Positions 25,671 to 33,743 of a stretch of 45,336 nt of DNA are shown here, piece after piece. The DNA is from a virus. The stretch lies in the IMG/VR virus record IMGVR_UViG_3300031952_000033, positions 1-45,336 of that record; one strand, given 5' to 3'. Position 1 is the first letter of the stretch. The number at the start of each line of letters is the position of its first letter. Position numbers and translations under genes: made by a program. Below the pieces are notes generated by a model. The model did not search any database and was not told where the DNA came from. It saw nothing but the letters and a program-made list of their open reading frames with translations.

Positions 25671-25845
25671 TTACCTTAATTCTCTTTCTATATCTACGCA
25701 TCCTACTTATAGTATCCATTTTTTGAATCTCAATATAGTGAGTTTCACAATATATTCTTTCTTTTCCACCTAAGAATCTTTCACATACTACACATCTATT
25801 CTGAATCCATGATATTAATCTACCATGAGAAAATAACTTTACCAT
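25663..25845 (-). CDS. Small zinc-finger protein (HG-L-W paralogue family)
   Basis: The 60-residue protein starts MVKLFSHGRLISWIQNRC and has CVVC and a second Cys-His pair (YCETH), followed by a basic tail (RMRRYRKRIK). It is a paralogue of the genes at 37468-37671 and 352-552. The ATG at 25845 overlaps the stop of the preceding gene as TAATG. Probably a nucleic-acid-binding protein; the function is unknown. Confidence 0.6.
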   Translation of the reverse strand: MVKLFSHGRLISWIQNRCVVCERFLGGKERIYCETHYIEIQKMDTISRMRRYRKRIKVTI

Positions 25846-26138
25846 TAAATACACACCTTGAATAACTCCCATTCTGCATCCGGATTATATTCCCACCGGG
25901 ACTTTCCTTCAGTTACTTTAACTAAGCCGGCTACTATCATCTGGTTCATATAACCTTTCACTACTACGGATCTTAGGCCTTCTTGTATTGCAAACTTAGC
26001 CATTATCTTCTCTAGTTTACCTTTATTACCGTTCTTGCCTTCCTTAAGCATACCGGCAAGTTCTAACATCCTAGTTCTCTTGCCTCTAATATTTAAGTTG
26101 TCTATTCCAATACTCAATCTATACCACTCTCTATGCAT
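25845..26138 (-). CDS. Putative winged-helix protein
   Basis: The 97-residue basic protein has the pattern of a winged helix: KLEKIMAKFAIQEGL, a likely recognition helix SVVVKGYMNQMIVAGLV, and a wing strand SRWEYNP. A 27-base leader of CA and TA dinucleotides separates it from the XPF-type gene. It may regulate the downstream polymerase region. The family is not recognised. Confidence 0.5.
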   Translation of the reverse strand: MHREWYRLSIGIDNLNIRGKRTRMLELAGMLKEGKNGNKGKLEKIMAKFAIQEGLRSVVVKGYMNQMIVAGLVKVTEGKSRWEYNPDAEWELFKVCI

Positions 26139-26165
26139 GTGTATATATATATATGTGTGTGTATT
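26139..26165 (-). repeat. CA/TA dinucleotide leader
   Basis: On the minus strand the gap is alternating ACACACAC then TATATATATATA then CAC, directly before an ATG. It can act as a TATA element or easily melted DNA; its distance to the ATG is too short for a normal leader. It may also be prone to length changes. Confidence 0.5.
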
Positions 26166-26783
26166 CTAGTCATCTTCCTTCACCTTAATTAGCATTTCTA
26201 AAGCTTCCTTCTTAAGTCCTTTTACTTCTAACAAATGTGTTTTTATATTAAAGAAGGACGCCTTAAATAAGTCTGGTATCTTATCCATTATCTTAGTAGC
26301 AGTTACCGGACCTATACCTCTAATACATTGAAGCATTGCTACTCTAATCTCTCTAGGAGTATCTGCTCTTATTACAGCAGCCGGTGGCAATCTACCACTT
26401 TTACCTACACCATACTTAGTGAATAGTGAAGCTATCCAACTGGCGGTATCCTCATGACTTCCACTAAATATAGTTTGGTACTTCCAGAATAGAATAATAG
26501 TTGTTAGTATTCCAGCTGTTAATCGGTCCCTATGTTCTATATCTCCTTCTATTAATAGTATTGGAGTAGTATAAGTCCTTCTCATAGTATCTAACTGGTC
26601 CCATAGATGTCTACTACCAGAACAGACTGAATTCACTAAGTCTGTAATAGTCTTTCTTTCTATAGCTACATCACCAAAGACATAATCTCCAGAACCTATA
26701 TGCTTAACTTCTACAGCTAGATTAAGCTTATTTAGAAGCTTTACTATTTCATTAGGTTCGCTCTCTGAGATAAAGATAGGCAT
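26166..26783 (-). CDS. XPF/ERCC4-type structure-specific nuclease
   Basis: The 205-residue protein has the ERCC4 nuclease core: GSGDYVFGDVAIERKTITD, with Glu42, Arg43, Lys44 and Asp48 forming the ERKx3D active site. A tandem helix-hairpin-helix follows at the C-terminus (RGIGPVTATKIM, then VKGLKKEALEML). It lacks the helicase domain of Hef, so it matches stand-alone XPF nucleases. It cuts branched DNA, such as forks, flaps and recombination intermediates, and probably works with RadA encoded two genes upstream. Start ATG overlaps the previous stop as TAATG. Confidence 0.88.
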   Translation of the reverse strand: MPIFISESEPNEIVKLLNKLNLAVEVKHIGSGDYVFGDVAIERKTITDLVNSVCSGSRHLWDQLDTMRRTYTTPILLIEGDIEHRDRLTAGILTTIILFWKYQTIFSGSHEDTASWIASLFTKYGVGKSGRLPPAAVIRADTPREIRVAMLQCIRGIGPVTATKIMDKIPDLFKASFFNIKTHLLEVKGLKKEALEMLIKVKEDD

Positions 26784-26935
26784 TACTTAACCTCTGGATT
26801 ATTAAACTTAGGACAGTTCATCTTATTACAAGTTCTACCTTCTATTTTTATACTACAGAAACACTTTCTCTCTTCTGTAGCATTATGGAACTTACAAGTT
26901 TTCTCATATTGAGTAAAGCTAACTTTAGTATTCAT
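26783..26935 (-). CDS. Cysteine-rich miniprotein
   Basis: The 50-residue protein (start MNTKVSFTQYEK) has six cysteines: one in TCKFH, CFC, TCNKMNC. The spacing suits a zinc or Fe-S site. It overlaps the upstream membrane protein by 11 bases and the downstream nuclease ATG by one base (TAATG). Continuous overlaps on both sides support a real gene. No function can be assigned. Confidence 0.6.
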   Translation of the reverse strand: MNTKVSFTQYEKTCKFHNATEERKCFCSIKIEGRTCNKMNCPKFNNPEVK

Positions 26936-27320
26936 TTTGGTTTATCCTTCTAATAGTTTCTATTATACTATATATTGAAACAGCTAAACAAATTCCAGCT
27001 ATAATAGTAAGAATATAGGGAAGTTCTATTGGAAACAAATGAATCTGTTTATAACTTGTACAAAGGTAATTACAGCCTTCCGCAATATATCTACCAGCAT
27101 ATCTACCTTCCACTTCAGAACCAAAATGCATATTACCAATATAAGGTACTAGTGCTTTAGTCGAACAGTAGGATGGACTATCAACCTTTAACCAGTTATA
27201 ACTATATATAACAAATCCACTCATAAAGTAAGAAACTGTAAAGAGTATTGGGAATAGTATTGTAGCTAATATACCCTTAATACTTATCTTATCTATAAAT
27301 TTACTTAACAATTTATTCAT
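26925..27320 (-). CDS. Two-helix membrane protein with cysteine-rich external loop
   Basis: The 131-residue protein has transmembrane helices at about 12-38 and 100-122, separated by a 60-residue polar loop with three cysteines (SYCST, GCNYLC). Basic residues at the N-terminus and in the C-terminal tail place both ends in the cytoplasm, so the loop is outside and may be disulfide bonded. It may change the host envelope or exclude other viruses. It starts at an ATG three bases after the zinc-ribbon gene's stop. Confidence 0.6.
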   Translation of the reverse strand: MNKLLSKFIDKISIKGILATILFPILFTVSYFMSGFVIYSYNWLKVDSPSYCSTKALVPYIGNMHFGSEVEGRYAGRYIAEGCNYLCTSYKQIHLFPIELPYILTIIAGICLAVSIYSIIETIRRINQNEY

Positions 27321-27323
27321 ACC

Positions 27324-27497
27324 TTATTTACACCTCGGACATGGTATAGAAATATAGAAGTTTAATACTGGTGCCCTCTTATTCTGGTGTATTATGGTTA
27401 CTATTTTACTATTAAGACAGACCGGACATATACTGAATCCAGCCACTTCTATCTTCTCTGGTTTTGTTATTTCTGTTATCTTTGTTATTTTACCCAC
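27324..27497 (-). CDS. Small zinc-ribbon protein coupled to RadA
   Basis: The 57-residue protein has CPVC (24-27) and CPRC (53-56), a classic zinc ribbon. It starts at a GTG whose first base is the last base of the radA stop (TAGTG), so translation is coupled. The C-terminus is the second zinc knuckle itself. It may assist RadA or act as a regulator. Confidence 0.6.
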   Translation of the reverse strand: MGKITKITEITKPEKIEVAGFSICPVCLNSKIVTIIHQNKRAPVLNFYISIPCPRCK

Positions 27498-28642
27498 TAT
27501 CTAACACCGTCTATAAGGCCTTTAGCAGTAATACAGAATTCAGCAGTTGCTCTAGGTAAATAACTACTATCGTATAATGTGGCCTTCCAGAGCTCTACTT
27601 TTATTTGGCTTAATGCTATCCATGTATTTATACTATGTAAAACCAAATCGCCCCCGACTGGGTAAAACTGGTCTCCAAACTTCATCATGTTACCCAATCC
27701 TTGATCTGGTCTAGGTGCTGCTATAGTCTGACATGTAAGCACCCAAGCAGTATTATATCTAGCTTCTAGGTATTCTATTAACTGGAAGTGTTCTGCAAAT
27801 TCTCTAGTCCTTACTGGTAGCATTTCAGTTCTACTGTATCCAGCTCTAAACTTAGCATTGAAGCTGTCTACCACTATTAAGCGGATCTTCTCTCCGGCTT
27901 CTAGTTTCTTCTGTACTACCTTATATTGTAGAAACTGGGCTTTAGCTGTTGGTATTTGTTCTGCACCGCATATATATAAATCTTCCCAGTTACAAGTAAG
28001 TCCCTTTAGCCTAGCTATTTCTTTTAGTCTATCCAAATGGAAGCTGTCTGGTTCTGTTTCTATATATACGGCCTTTTCCTTTAGCCTACCTAAACAGTCC
28101 ACTATAATCTCATTACATATTTGAGTCTTACCTGTAGCAAACCTACCACTTAAGCCGGTACTAGACATGCTTGCTATTCCGCCACCTAGAAGGTTATTAA
28201 GAGCATTAGAACCAGTCTTTAAGAATATTTGTTTAGCTTTCTTATTTTTGTCTTGCTCTATAGCATTAATCATAACCATCTTAGCTAATACTCTTTCTTG
28301 TGCATATGTTACCCATGCTTTAGCTTGTGGATAGCCTACCTTCATTTCCGCTCCTATTTCATCTGCTCTACCAGTAGCTATACTAATAAGAGTAGAGTAT
28401 CCAAGTTCCTTAAGTCGTTCAGCTGTCTTAGGTCCAATACCCGGTATAGATTCTAGTCCTCTACCTTCTTCATCACTAACTTCAGCATCATGGTTAGCCG
28501 GTGTCTTACTATCTGTAGACTTCTCTTTCTTAAGGTCCTCTATTTTAGTTTCTACTTGAGTAGGTTCTGTAACTATTCCACCTTCAGTACCAGACTGTCC
28601 CTTAATATCTTCTTTATTCTTTGAACCTTTTGGACGACCCAT
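27497..28642 (-). CDS. radA: RadA/Rad51-family recombinase with N-terminal AT-hook
   Basis: The 381-residue protein mediates strand exchange. It has a helix-hairpin-helix DNA-binding domain (about 62-115, with SIPGIGPKTAERLKELGY), Walker A GRFATGKT (166-173), the RadA catalytic Glu region YIETEPDSF (193-201) and Walker B LIVVDS (255-260). The first ten residues, MGRPKGSKNK, form an AT-hook, absent from standard RadA; an acidic Pro/Thr-rich linker follows. It may recruit the protein to AT-rich viral DNA. Its neighbours are an HNH nuclease and an XPF-type nuclease, so this is a recombination-replication set. Confidence 0.9.
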   Translation of the reverse strand: MGRPKGSKNKEDIKGQSGTEGGIVTEPTQVETKIEDLKKEKSTDSKTPANHDAEVSDEEGRGLESIPGIGPKTAERLKELGYSTLISIATGRADEIGAEMKVGYPQAKAWVTYAQERVLAKMVMINAIEQDKNKKAKQIFLKTGSNALNNLLGGGIASMSSTGLSGRFATGKTQICNEIIVDCLGRLKEKAVYIETEPDSFHLDRLKEIARLKGLTCNWEDLYICGAEQIPTAKAQFLQYKVVQKKLEAGEKIRLIVVDSFNAKFRAGYSRTEMLPVRTREFAEHFQLIEYLEARYNTAWVLTCQTIAAPRPDQGLGNMMKFGDQFYPVGGDLVLHSINTWIALSQIKVELWKATLYDSSYLPRATAEFCITAKGLIDGVR

Positions 28643-29197
28643 TCATTTAACCTTCTTACAATCTTTACAAAGCTTCTTAAGTTTATCATTATCACAAGAA
28701 CAGTCTACATTATCTACAATATGTATCTCTTCTCTCTTTATTAACCCGGCCTTAAACCCATTATAGTATTCTTCTAGTTTAGCTTCCATTAGTAATTGAT
28801 AGTCCCTCATTCTAGACTCTATTGGTGCTTCTATAGCCGGATCATCATATATCTGTCCTTGTAAACTTAGTTTAAGCTTAATAGCATCTACTAGCCTTTC
28901 TATCGTGGCGCCAGCCAGTCCACCTTCAACACCCTTCTTAATTAGGGCATCTAGGTCGGTTACTATAGCTTGCTTCTGTAATTGTAAAGTTTCATATTGT
29001 TTAGCACCATGACAAGCTTTACATAGTAGTTGACAGTTCTCTTTACTGTTATTAGCATTATTACCGTCTTTATGGTGTCCATGGTAGCCATACATAAGAG
29101 ACTTACCACATTTACCACACATACCACCCTGTTCACCAAATACTTCCTCTAGTACCTTAATACTAAAGTTCTTTCTAGTATCTTCTTTATTTACCAT
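28643..29197 (-). CDS. HNH endonuclease
   Basis: The 184-residue protein has zinc knuckles CGKC (27-30) and CKAC (59-62) around a beta-beta-alpha metal site: YHGHHKDGNNANNSKENC, with His41/His42 and Asn49/50, then CH63. Residues 70-150 are helical. A further Cys cluster (CSCDNDKLKKLCKDC) lies at the C-terminus. It might cut or nick DNA for recombination, packaging or host DNA breakdown. It is not next to TerL as packaging HNH genes are. Confidence 0.8.
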   Translation of the reverse strand: MVNKEDTRKNFSIKVLEEVFGEQGGMCGKCGKSLMYGYHGHHKDGNNANNSKENCQLLCKACHGAKQYETLQLQKQAIVTDLDALIKKGVEGGLAGATIERLVDAIKLKLSLQGQIYDDPAIEAPIESRMRDYQLLMEAKLEEYYNGFKAGLIKREEIHIVDNVDCSCDNDKLKKLCKDCKKVK

Positions 29198-29434
29198 TTA
29201 TGACACCGTACCCCAAGTTCTAATATTACCACACTTTTTACATTTAAGGATAAGATTATATCGTATTTTTCTAATCATTAGATGCATAATACTTCTATGA
29301 CAATTAGGACAATAAGCAAGCATAGTATATTCCCAATTCTTATGAAACTTAATCTTCCCATGAAGCTTACTTCTTATCCAATTAATAATAGATATTATGT
29401 TGAACATACTTTTACTTCTCTTAAGTATCGGCAT
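29198..29434 (-). CDS. Zinc-ribbon protein
   Basis: The 78-residue basic protein (start MPILKRSKSM) has CPNCH and CKKCG, a zinc ribbon, in its C-terminal half and an amphipathic N-terminal helix. The frame is open to 29464; the ATG at 29434 is preferred because it reduces the overlap with the preceding gene. Nucleic-acid binding is likely. Unknown function. Confidence 0.5.
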   Translation of the reverse strand: MPILKRSKSMFNIISIINWIRSKLHGKIKFHKNWEYTMLAYCPNCHRSIMHLMIRKIRYNLILKCKKCGNIRTWGTVS

Positions 29435-29618
29435 ATATTTCACACCATCTACACATTTTACCATTAACTATATTCATACAGAATACAAAGAACTGTCCAC
29501 ATGTTTGTAAGGCGTTAGTGTACTTAAGCTTTCCACTACACTTAGGACAGTTTCTAGGTATGTTATTCTTAGGCTTTTCGTCTGCTTCTACCCATCCATC
29601 TATTTCTATCTTAGACAT
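29421..29618 (-). CDS. Small multi-cysteine zinc-binding protein
   Basis: The 65-residue protein has seven cysteines: CPKC at about 24-27, then single cysteines at TCGQ and FCMN, and CRWC near the end. It resembles short topoisomerase-type or ribbon zinc fingers. It begins one base after the metallophosphoesterase stop codon region. Unknown function. Confidence 0.5.
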   Translation of the reverse strand: MSKIEIDGWVEADEKPKNNIPRNCPKCSGKLKYTNALQTCGQFFVFCMNIVNGKMCRWCEIYADT

Positions 29619-29619
29619 A

Positions 29620-30420
29620 TTAACGGACTTCTGAATATTCTATCTTAAAGTTAACAGTGTACTTACCCATAACCGGAATAATCTTTAACACTGGACTACC
29701 TAATGTCGTTGGTTGGTAGGTTTTTTCTTCTACATAAGCCATTGGTCCTAAAGTATATCCTCTTAAGAAGCTTCCACCATATAGAAAGTGAGAGATTTTA
29801 TCATGTATCATTCCACCATCTATATATAGGCTAGTCTTTTTCTCTATTAGTCCTAAAGCATGCATATGGCCCATTATATACAAATCAAGCATAGGGAATA
29901 TCGCATACAGATCAAATACTCTATTTACTCTAGCTCCAGCAGTTCTTGCTCCACTCCAACCATGGTGTGTATAGATATTAAAGTTGCCCTTTTCACCCCT
30001 AAATTCATTGAAGTGTAATCTAACATATGCATCCATAGTTAAGTATTCTGTACCCAAGTTTCTAGATAGTTGCTGAACAAAGTTATAATTGTGTCTCTTC
30101 CAAAGATTATAGTCATGATTACCGTCTATTAATCCTAAGCATTTATTAGATATAGGTCTAAACATTTCTTCTATTGCATTAAATTGATCCTGTGGTGTCT
30201 TAAATTCCGGATCTTGACTATCATAGTTAAATCTAGGATCACTATTAGTAATACATTCTCCATAGTCTCCACCACCTAACCAGTAACAATTAGTTTTTTG
30301 AATATAGTCAATAACATTCTTCAGCATTGACTTATCACAGTTAATGTTTCCTAAGTGTATATCTGAAATATTTACTAATACTAGTTCTTTAGCCTTTACT
30401 TCAATCTTTGAGTATTTCAT
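29620..30420 (-). CDS. Calcineurin-like metallophosphoesterase
   Basis: The 266-residue enzyme has all metal-binding motifs: SDIHLGN (Asp20, His22), GGGDYGE (about 49-55), DGNHDYN (GNHD), THHG, and GHMH. Domains of this type include Mre11-like nucleases and phosphatases. It lacks the Mre11 capping domain and there is no Rad50-like ATPase in the window, so its substrate (DNA ends or a phosphoprotein/nucleotide) is open. Its ATG overlaps the stop of the SANT-like gene as ATGA. Confidence 0.85.
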   Translation of the reverse strand: MKYSKIEVKAKELVLVNISDIHLGNINCDKSMLKNVIDYIQKTNCYWLGGGDYGECITNSDPRFNYDSQDPEFKTPQDQFNAIEEMFRPISNKCLGLIDGNHDYNLWKRHNYNFVQQLSRNLGTEYLTMDAYVRLHFNEFRGEKGNFNIYTHHGWSGARTAGARVNRVFDLYAIFPMLDLYIMGHMHALGLIEKKTSLYIDGGMIHDKISHFLYGGSFLRGYTLGPMAYVEEKTYQPTTLGSPVLKIIPVMGKYTVNFKIEYSEVR

Positions 30421-30929
30421 TCTATCACCCTAACTTTGTTATCAAATACTGGAATACTATCATAGTCATGTAAATTAAACTTATTAAGCTTACTTGAATT
30501 TCTATAAGATTTACTCCAACTCTTTTTACAAGTACCACATTGATACATAATACCATGACTTATTACATGTATTGATTTACAATATGGGCATGGATTATTA
30601 GGTCGTTTTGCTTGTAAAGTTCTCATACAAAAAACCATTTTCAAAATATTTAGTTCCATGGCTTTATTTTTAATTGACTCGTAAGAATGAGTGAGTATTT
30701 CCTTAGTCAATACTTCTTTTGTAGCAGTTGGATATAATACTCGTAGCTTTATTATTTCTTCATTACTCCAAACATTATGTTTTGGCCCTCTATAAACACC
30801 TAAATCAACAGCAGTTTTTCTTATTGAAGCCCAACTATGTTTAGATAACTTAGATTCTAATTCTTTTCTAGTAGCTGTAGAATAAAGTTTCTTTAGTAAT
30901 TCTATTTCTTCAATAGTCCATCTATTCAT
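30417..30929 (-). CDS. Tandem SANT/Myb-like HTH plus zinc-ribbon regulator
   Basis: The 170-residue protein has two tandem Trp-anchored helical units, WTIEEIELLKKLYSTATRK (about 4-22) and WSNEEIIKLRVLYPTATK (about 54-71), each followed by a SWASIRKTA or SYESIKNKA helix, as in SANT/Myb domains. A zinc ribbon (CPYC and CGTC) completes it. It is probably a sequence-specific DNA-binding protein or transcription factor. The two units arose by duplication. Confidence 0.7.
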   Translation of the reverse strand: MNRWTIEEIELLKKLYSTATRKELESKLSKHSWASIRKTAVDLGVYRGPKHNVWSNEEIIKLRVLYPTATKEVLTKEILTHSYESIKNKAMELNILKMVFCMRTLQAKRPNNPCPYCKSIHVISHGIMYQCGTCKKSWSKSYRNSSKLNKFNLHDYDSIPVFDNKVRVIE

Positions 30930-31129
30930 ATTTTCATATCCAAATCAAGTTTATCTTCTATTTTAGACCAATTTGGAACTATATAGTCTAATACAGCTTT
31001 TATAATCTTAACCATTTCGGTCCTATCACTAAATGAACCAATAGAAGTATATTTTTCTAAATCCCTACATACTTCTATAAGTTTCCAAATCTTATCTAGT
31101 TTATCAAGTTCTAATCTTATATCATTCAT
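30926..31129 (-). CDS. Small helical protein
   Basis: This 67-residue protein is acidic and helical, with a heptad-like Leu pattern (LELDKLDKIWKLIEV). It overlaps both neighbours by four bases (ATGA). It may be a dimeric partner of the DNA methyltransferase or the SANT-like protein. Unknown function. Confidence 0.5.
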   Translation of the reverse strand: MNDIRLELDKLDKIWKLIEVCRDLEKYTSIGSFSDRTEMVKIIKAVLDYIVPNWSKIEDKLDLDMKI

Positions 31130-32088
31130 TCTAGTACATCCCTAATATGCTTTAGTAGATATGTAGCGAACCTTATATCTACTCCACTTGCTATCATACG
31201 GCTTTTCTCTTGTACATTCTTATCCGGAAATCTATAGCTTAGTGGGAATCCCATTATAAGCTGTAGTTCCGGTGTAGAGAAAAAGCGTTCTCCTTTCTCC
31301 CTCTGGTATATTTGGTTATGAGTAGAAAACTTAACTAAGGTAAAAGATATACTCTTACCGGTTAAAGTTCTTTTAGCTTTTCTTTCTGGTGTAGCCAATA
31401 GACTAAAGGGACCGGCTCTAGGTTTACCGTCTGTTCTAAGTAGGCTCATAAGCATTCTAGTATCTGGTTTATAGTTATCTACATCATACTTTCTAGAGAC
31501 TTCCTCAGGTACTACATCACTAATACTTAGTGCCGGTTGCATATTTAAGGTACATAGTGGTGATTCTATATTACCTAAATCCCTTCTCCTACCAAATACA
31601 TATAGCCTATTCCTATGCTGTGCCGAACCATATTCTGCTGCATCCATTACAGCATAGTCATAGTTATAATCTGGTCTAAGAATATCACAATACTCTTGGA
31701 ATAGTGGCTTACCTTTAGTAAGTATTTCTGGTACCATTTCCATTAAAAAGTGTTTAGGACTAACTTCTATAGCTACAGCCTCAGCAAAATTAAGAGTATG
31801 TTTATTACAAGGATGATCTAACCTACTAATAGGGCTAGCCTTACTAAAACCTATACACGGTGGACTACCAACCATAAGGTCTATATCATTACTAGCTGCT
31901 ATAGGCTTACTAATCATTACATTAGGAAAGTTCATCATTAGAAGCGTACGTGATACTTTGTCTTGCTCCATCCTAAGACAAGGGTCCAAAGTAACATCTG
32001 GTTGGTAATGGCTTAGTACCGGAATACCGGCGTTCAGTAAAGCTTGGGTCCAATGACCGTAGGTTGCATAAAAGACTATAGCTCTCAA
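31126..32088 (-). CDS. C5-cytosine DNA methyltransferase
   Basis: The 320-residue enzyme transfers methyl from SAM to C5 of cytosine. Motif IV is GSPPCIGFSKA with the catalytic Cys, motif VI LMEMVPEIL, motif VIII QHRNRLYVFGRR, and the C-terminal motif X ASGVDIRFATYLL. Motif I is unusual: FYATYGHW in place of the FxGxG loop. Residues about 180-260 form a short target-recognition region. It starts at a TTG under its own TATA box. No partner restriction enzyme is adjacent, so it is an orphan methyltransferase for self-protection or regulation. Confidence 0.85.
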   Translation of the reverse strand: MRAIVFYATYGHWTQALLNAGIPVLSHYQPDVTLDPCLRMEQDKVSRTLLMMNFPNVMISKPIAASNDIDLMVGSPPCIGFSKASPISRLDHPCNKHTLNFAEAVAIEVSPKHFLMEMVPEILTKGKPLFQEYCDILRPDYNYDYAVMDAAEYGSAQHRNRLYVFGRRRDLGNIESPLCTLNMQPALSISDVVPEEVSRKYDVDNYKPDTRMLMSLLRTDGKPRAGPFSLLATPERKAKRTLTGKSISFTLVKFSTHNQIYQREKGERFFSTPELQLIMGFPLSYRFPDKNVQEKSRMIASGVDIRFATYLLKHIRDVLE

Positions 32089-32102
32089 AAGAGTCCCTAC
32101 TA

Positions 32103-32279
32103 TTATAGTGTATCCGTCTTATTTAAAGGTTTCTTAGTAAAGGTCTCTGGATTCTTATTCTTTATATGGGTCATCATATTCCTACATTGTTGACATACTG
32201 CGCCTTTCTCTTCATCTTTATTCTTTTCTTTAAACCACTTTAGCCTTTTACATACTGCACATATTTTACGTATCTTCAT
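32103..32279 (-). CDS. Small zinc-finger protein
   Basis: The 58-residue basic protein starts MKIRKICAVCKRL and has CAVC (7-10) and CQQC (29-32). The ATG overlaps the stop of the membrane protein gene as ATGA. It resembles small archaeal viral zinc fingers that act as regulators. The methyltransferase promoter lies within the end of this gene. Confidence 0.6.
   Translation of the reverse strand: MKIRKICAVCKRLKWFKEKNKDEEKGAVCQQCRNMMTHIKNKNPETFTKKPLNKTDTL
32118..32129 (-). promoter_or_regulatory. TATA-box promoter for the DNA methyltransferase
   Basis: CCTTTAAATAAG on the minus strand lies 30-41 bases before the TTG at 32088. It matches the TTTAAATA core of other promoters in the window. Confidence 0.55.
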
Positions 32280-32443
32280 TTATTTATCTCCTTGATTAAT
32301 ATATACAAGAATCCTATACTGCTACAAACAAAGAATAGTAGTATAGCCATTATGAACATTGGAAAGAATACCATAAAGAAGATATTGAATACTAGGTATT
32401 CTAGCCATAAGAATAAAGCCATTAGTACCTTAATAATACTCAA
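32276..32443 (-). CDS. Small two-helix membrane protein
   Basis: This 55-residue gene starts at a TTG overlapping the preceding stop as TTGA and ends overlapping the next ATG as ATGA. Nearly the whole protein is hydrophobic, giving two closely spaced transmembrane helices (about 5-28 and 30-50, with FMVFFPMFIMAILLFFV), then KEINK. It may act as a holin or envelope modifier; evidence is only composition. Confidence 0.5.
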   Translation of the reverse strand: MSIIKVLMALFLWLEYLVFNIFFMVFFPMFIMAILLFFVCSSIGFLYILIKEINK

Positions 32444-33060
32444 AACATTACCTTCCAGTCAAAATCCTTTACACTAATAAATACTAGTTTACCGGTTACA
32501 AAGCTCATTGCTCTAGCATCCTTCATACACTTATTAAGGAACTGAAGCTTCTCCCTATCTCCTTTAAAGGCTGTTTTATAAGTAGAATAAGCTCTAGCTA
32601 TTATAGTATTTGCTATCATTTCTGTAGCTACTATTTCACCATTATTAATAAGAGCAAAGATTACCGGATTCTTATACATCTTACTTTCTTGAAGGCCTAT
32701 ACCAAGCGGCTTATTAGGTAGTTCTTGTATTTGGTTAAAGTTCCTATTATGTACTTCTTCATTACCAAATAGTACCATGGTCCTTTCTTTCCACTTCTTT
32801 AACCATAAGCTAATCCAAACGTCTACTTCTTCTTTAGCATCACTATACTTATTTACCCACCAGATAAAAGCTTCTTTAATATCATCACTAGTTACTTCTA
32901 CATCAGAATGAATATTCCATTTAACCTTAAGATAATTATAAAAGTCCTCTATAGCTATATGGTACAGTTTAGAATCTAGACCATTAGGACTAAATTCTGG
33001 TAGTAAGTCCTTTAATCTAGTCATGATCATTGTACTTATTATATAGCTATCACTTAACAT
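32440..33060 (-). CDS. Hypothetical protein
   Basis: The 206-residue soluble protein has a Trp-rich helical N-terminal half (AFIWWVNKY, VDVWISLWLKKWKER) and a mixed C-terminal half with FALINNGEIVATEM. I do not recognise a family. It begins a short block that ends in the C5 methyltransferase. The start ATG at 33060 is preceded by an 87-base gap (33061-33147) in which I see no gene or clear promoter. Confidence 0.55.
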   Translation of the reverse strand: MLSDSYIISTMIMTRLKDLLPEFSPNGLDSKLYHIAIEDFYNYLKVKWNIHSDVEVTSDDIKEAFIWWVNKYSDAKEEVDVWISLWLKKWKERTMVLFGNEEVHNRNFNQIQELPNKPLGIGLQESKMYKNPVIFALINNGEIVATEMIANTIIARAYSTYKTAFKGDREKLQFLNKCMKDARAMSFVTGKLVFISVKDFDWKVMF

Positions 33061-33147
33061 AGTTATTACCTTTTATTATTGTCCATAAATAGTGAAGTTA
33101 GTCTTTGATAATGGTTCCCTGTAGAATCCTCTACAACATTATGAAAA

Positions 33148-33663
33148 CTAACTAATCATTTCTACTGGACTAATATTACTAGGATTATTATATAAATATC
33201 TTAGACATAATAGGGCTTTCTTTCTGGCCCATCTAATTCTTAACCGTTCCCTACATTTCTTTTTATATTTTTCTGCAAAAATTAGATCATTCTGACATCG
33301 CCTTTTTATATAATTCAATGAATATAAATTCATTTTCTTTCTAAAAGTATCATCAGTTAATCTCCTATTTCTAATATAAGTATAGTGCTTCCATTCTGGA
33401 TCTGTCTTTAACTTCTTAGTTTGCCATTTACTAGTACTTACACTAATTTTCTTTTTCTGTTCAAATGTTAATTCTGAATATGGTTTATGCCTACCAATAG
33501 CATGAGGAATAATTCCCTTCTTAGTTTTTCTGCATTCTGAACAGATACACATATGGCTTTTCATTAATCTTATAAACCATCTTCCACATAACTTACAACG
33601 TGGTTCGGGAATCTTATTATGAGATCGATTCTTTAATGTTGGACTAAACTTTCTTTCTTTCAC
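33148..33663 (-). CDS. Basic zinc-finger protein, possible homing-endonuclease-related
   Basis: The 171-residue, very basic protein has CKLC (about 23-26) and CSEC (about 37-40), then a NUMOD3-like helix region (HKPYSELTFEQKKKISVS), and an Arg/Lys-rich C-terminus. This looks like a DNA-binding part of an HNH or GIY-YIG homing nuclease without a recognisable catalytic domain. It starts at GTG. It has its own TATA box. Confidence 0.5.
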   Translation of the reverse strand: MKERKFSPTLKNRSHNKIPEPRCKLCGRWFIRLMKSHMCICSECRKTKKGIIPHAIGRHKPYSELTFEQKKKISVSTSKWQTKKLKTDPEWKHYTYIRNRRLTDDTFRKKMNLYSLNYIKRRCQNDLIFAEKYKKKCRERLRIRWARKKALLCLRYLYNNPSNISPVEMIS

Positions 33664-33698
33664 GTTTTATTCTTTCCTAATCTATATAGGTAGCTTAC

Positions 33699-33710
33699 TT
33701 TATTTAAACC
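33699..33710 (-). promoter_or_regulatory. TATA-box promoter for the 33148-33663 gene
   Basis: GGTTTAAATAAA on the minus strand lies 36-47 bases before the GTG at 33663. The 80-base gap 33664-33743 holds no gene. A purine stretch (AAAGG) just upstream fits a BRE. Confidence 0.55.
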
Positions 33711-33743
33711 TTTCCTTTAATCTGTAGAACATGTATACACTTC

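Noticed and set aside
29620-30420. Mre11 assignment for the metallophosphoesterase
   Set aside because: The capping domain is missing and no Rad50 gene is present; only the general calcineurin-like fold is supported.
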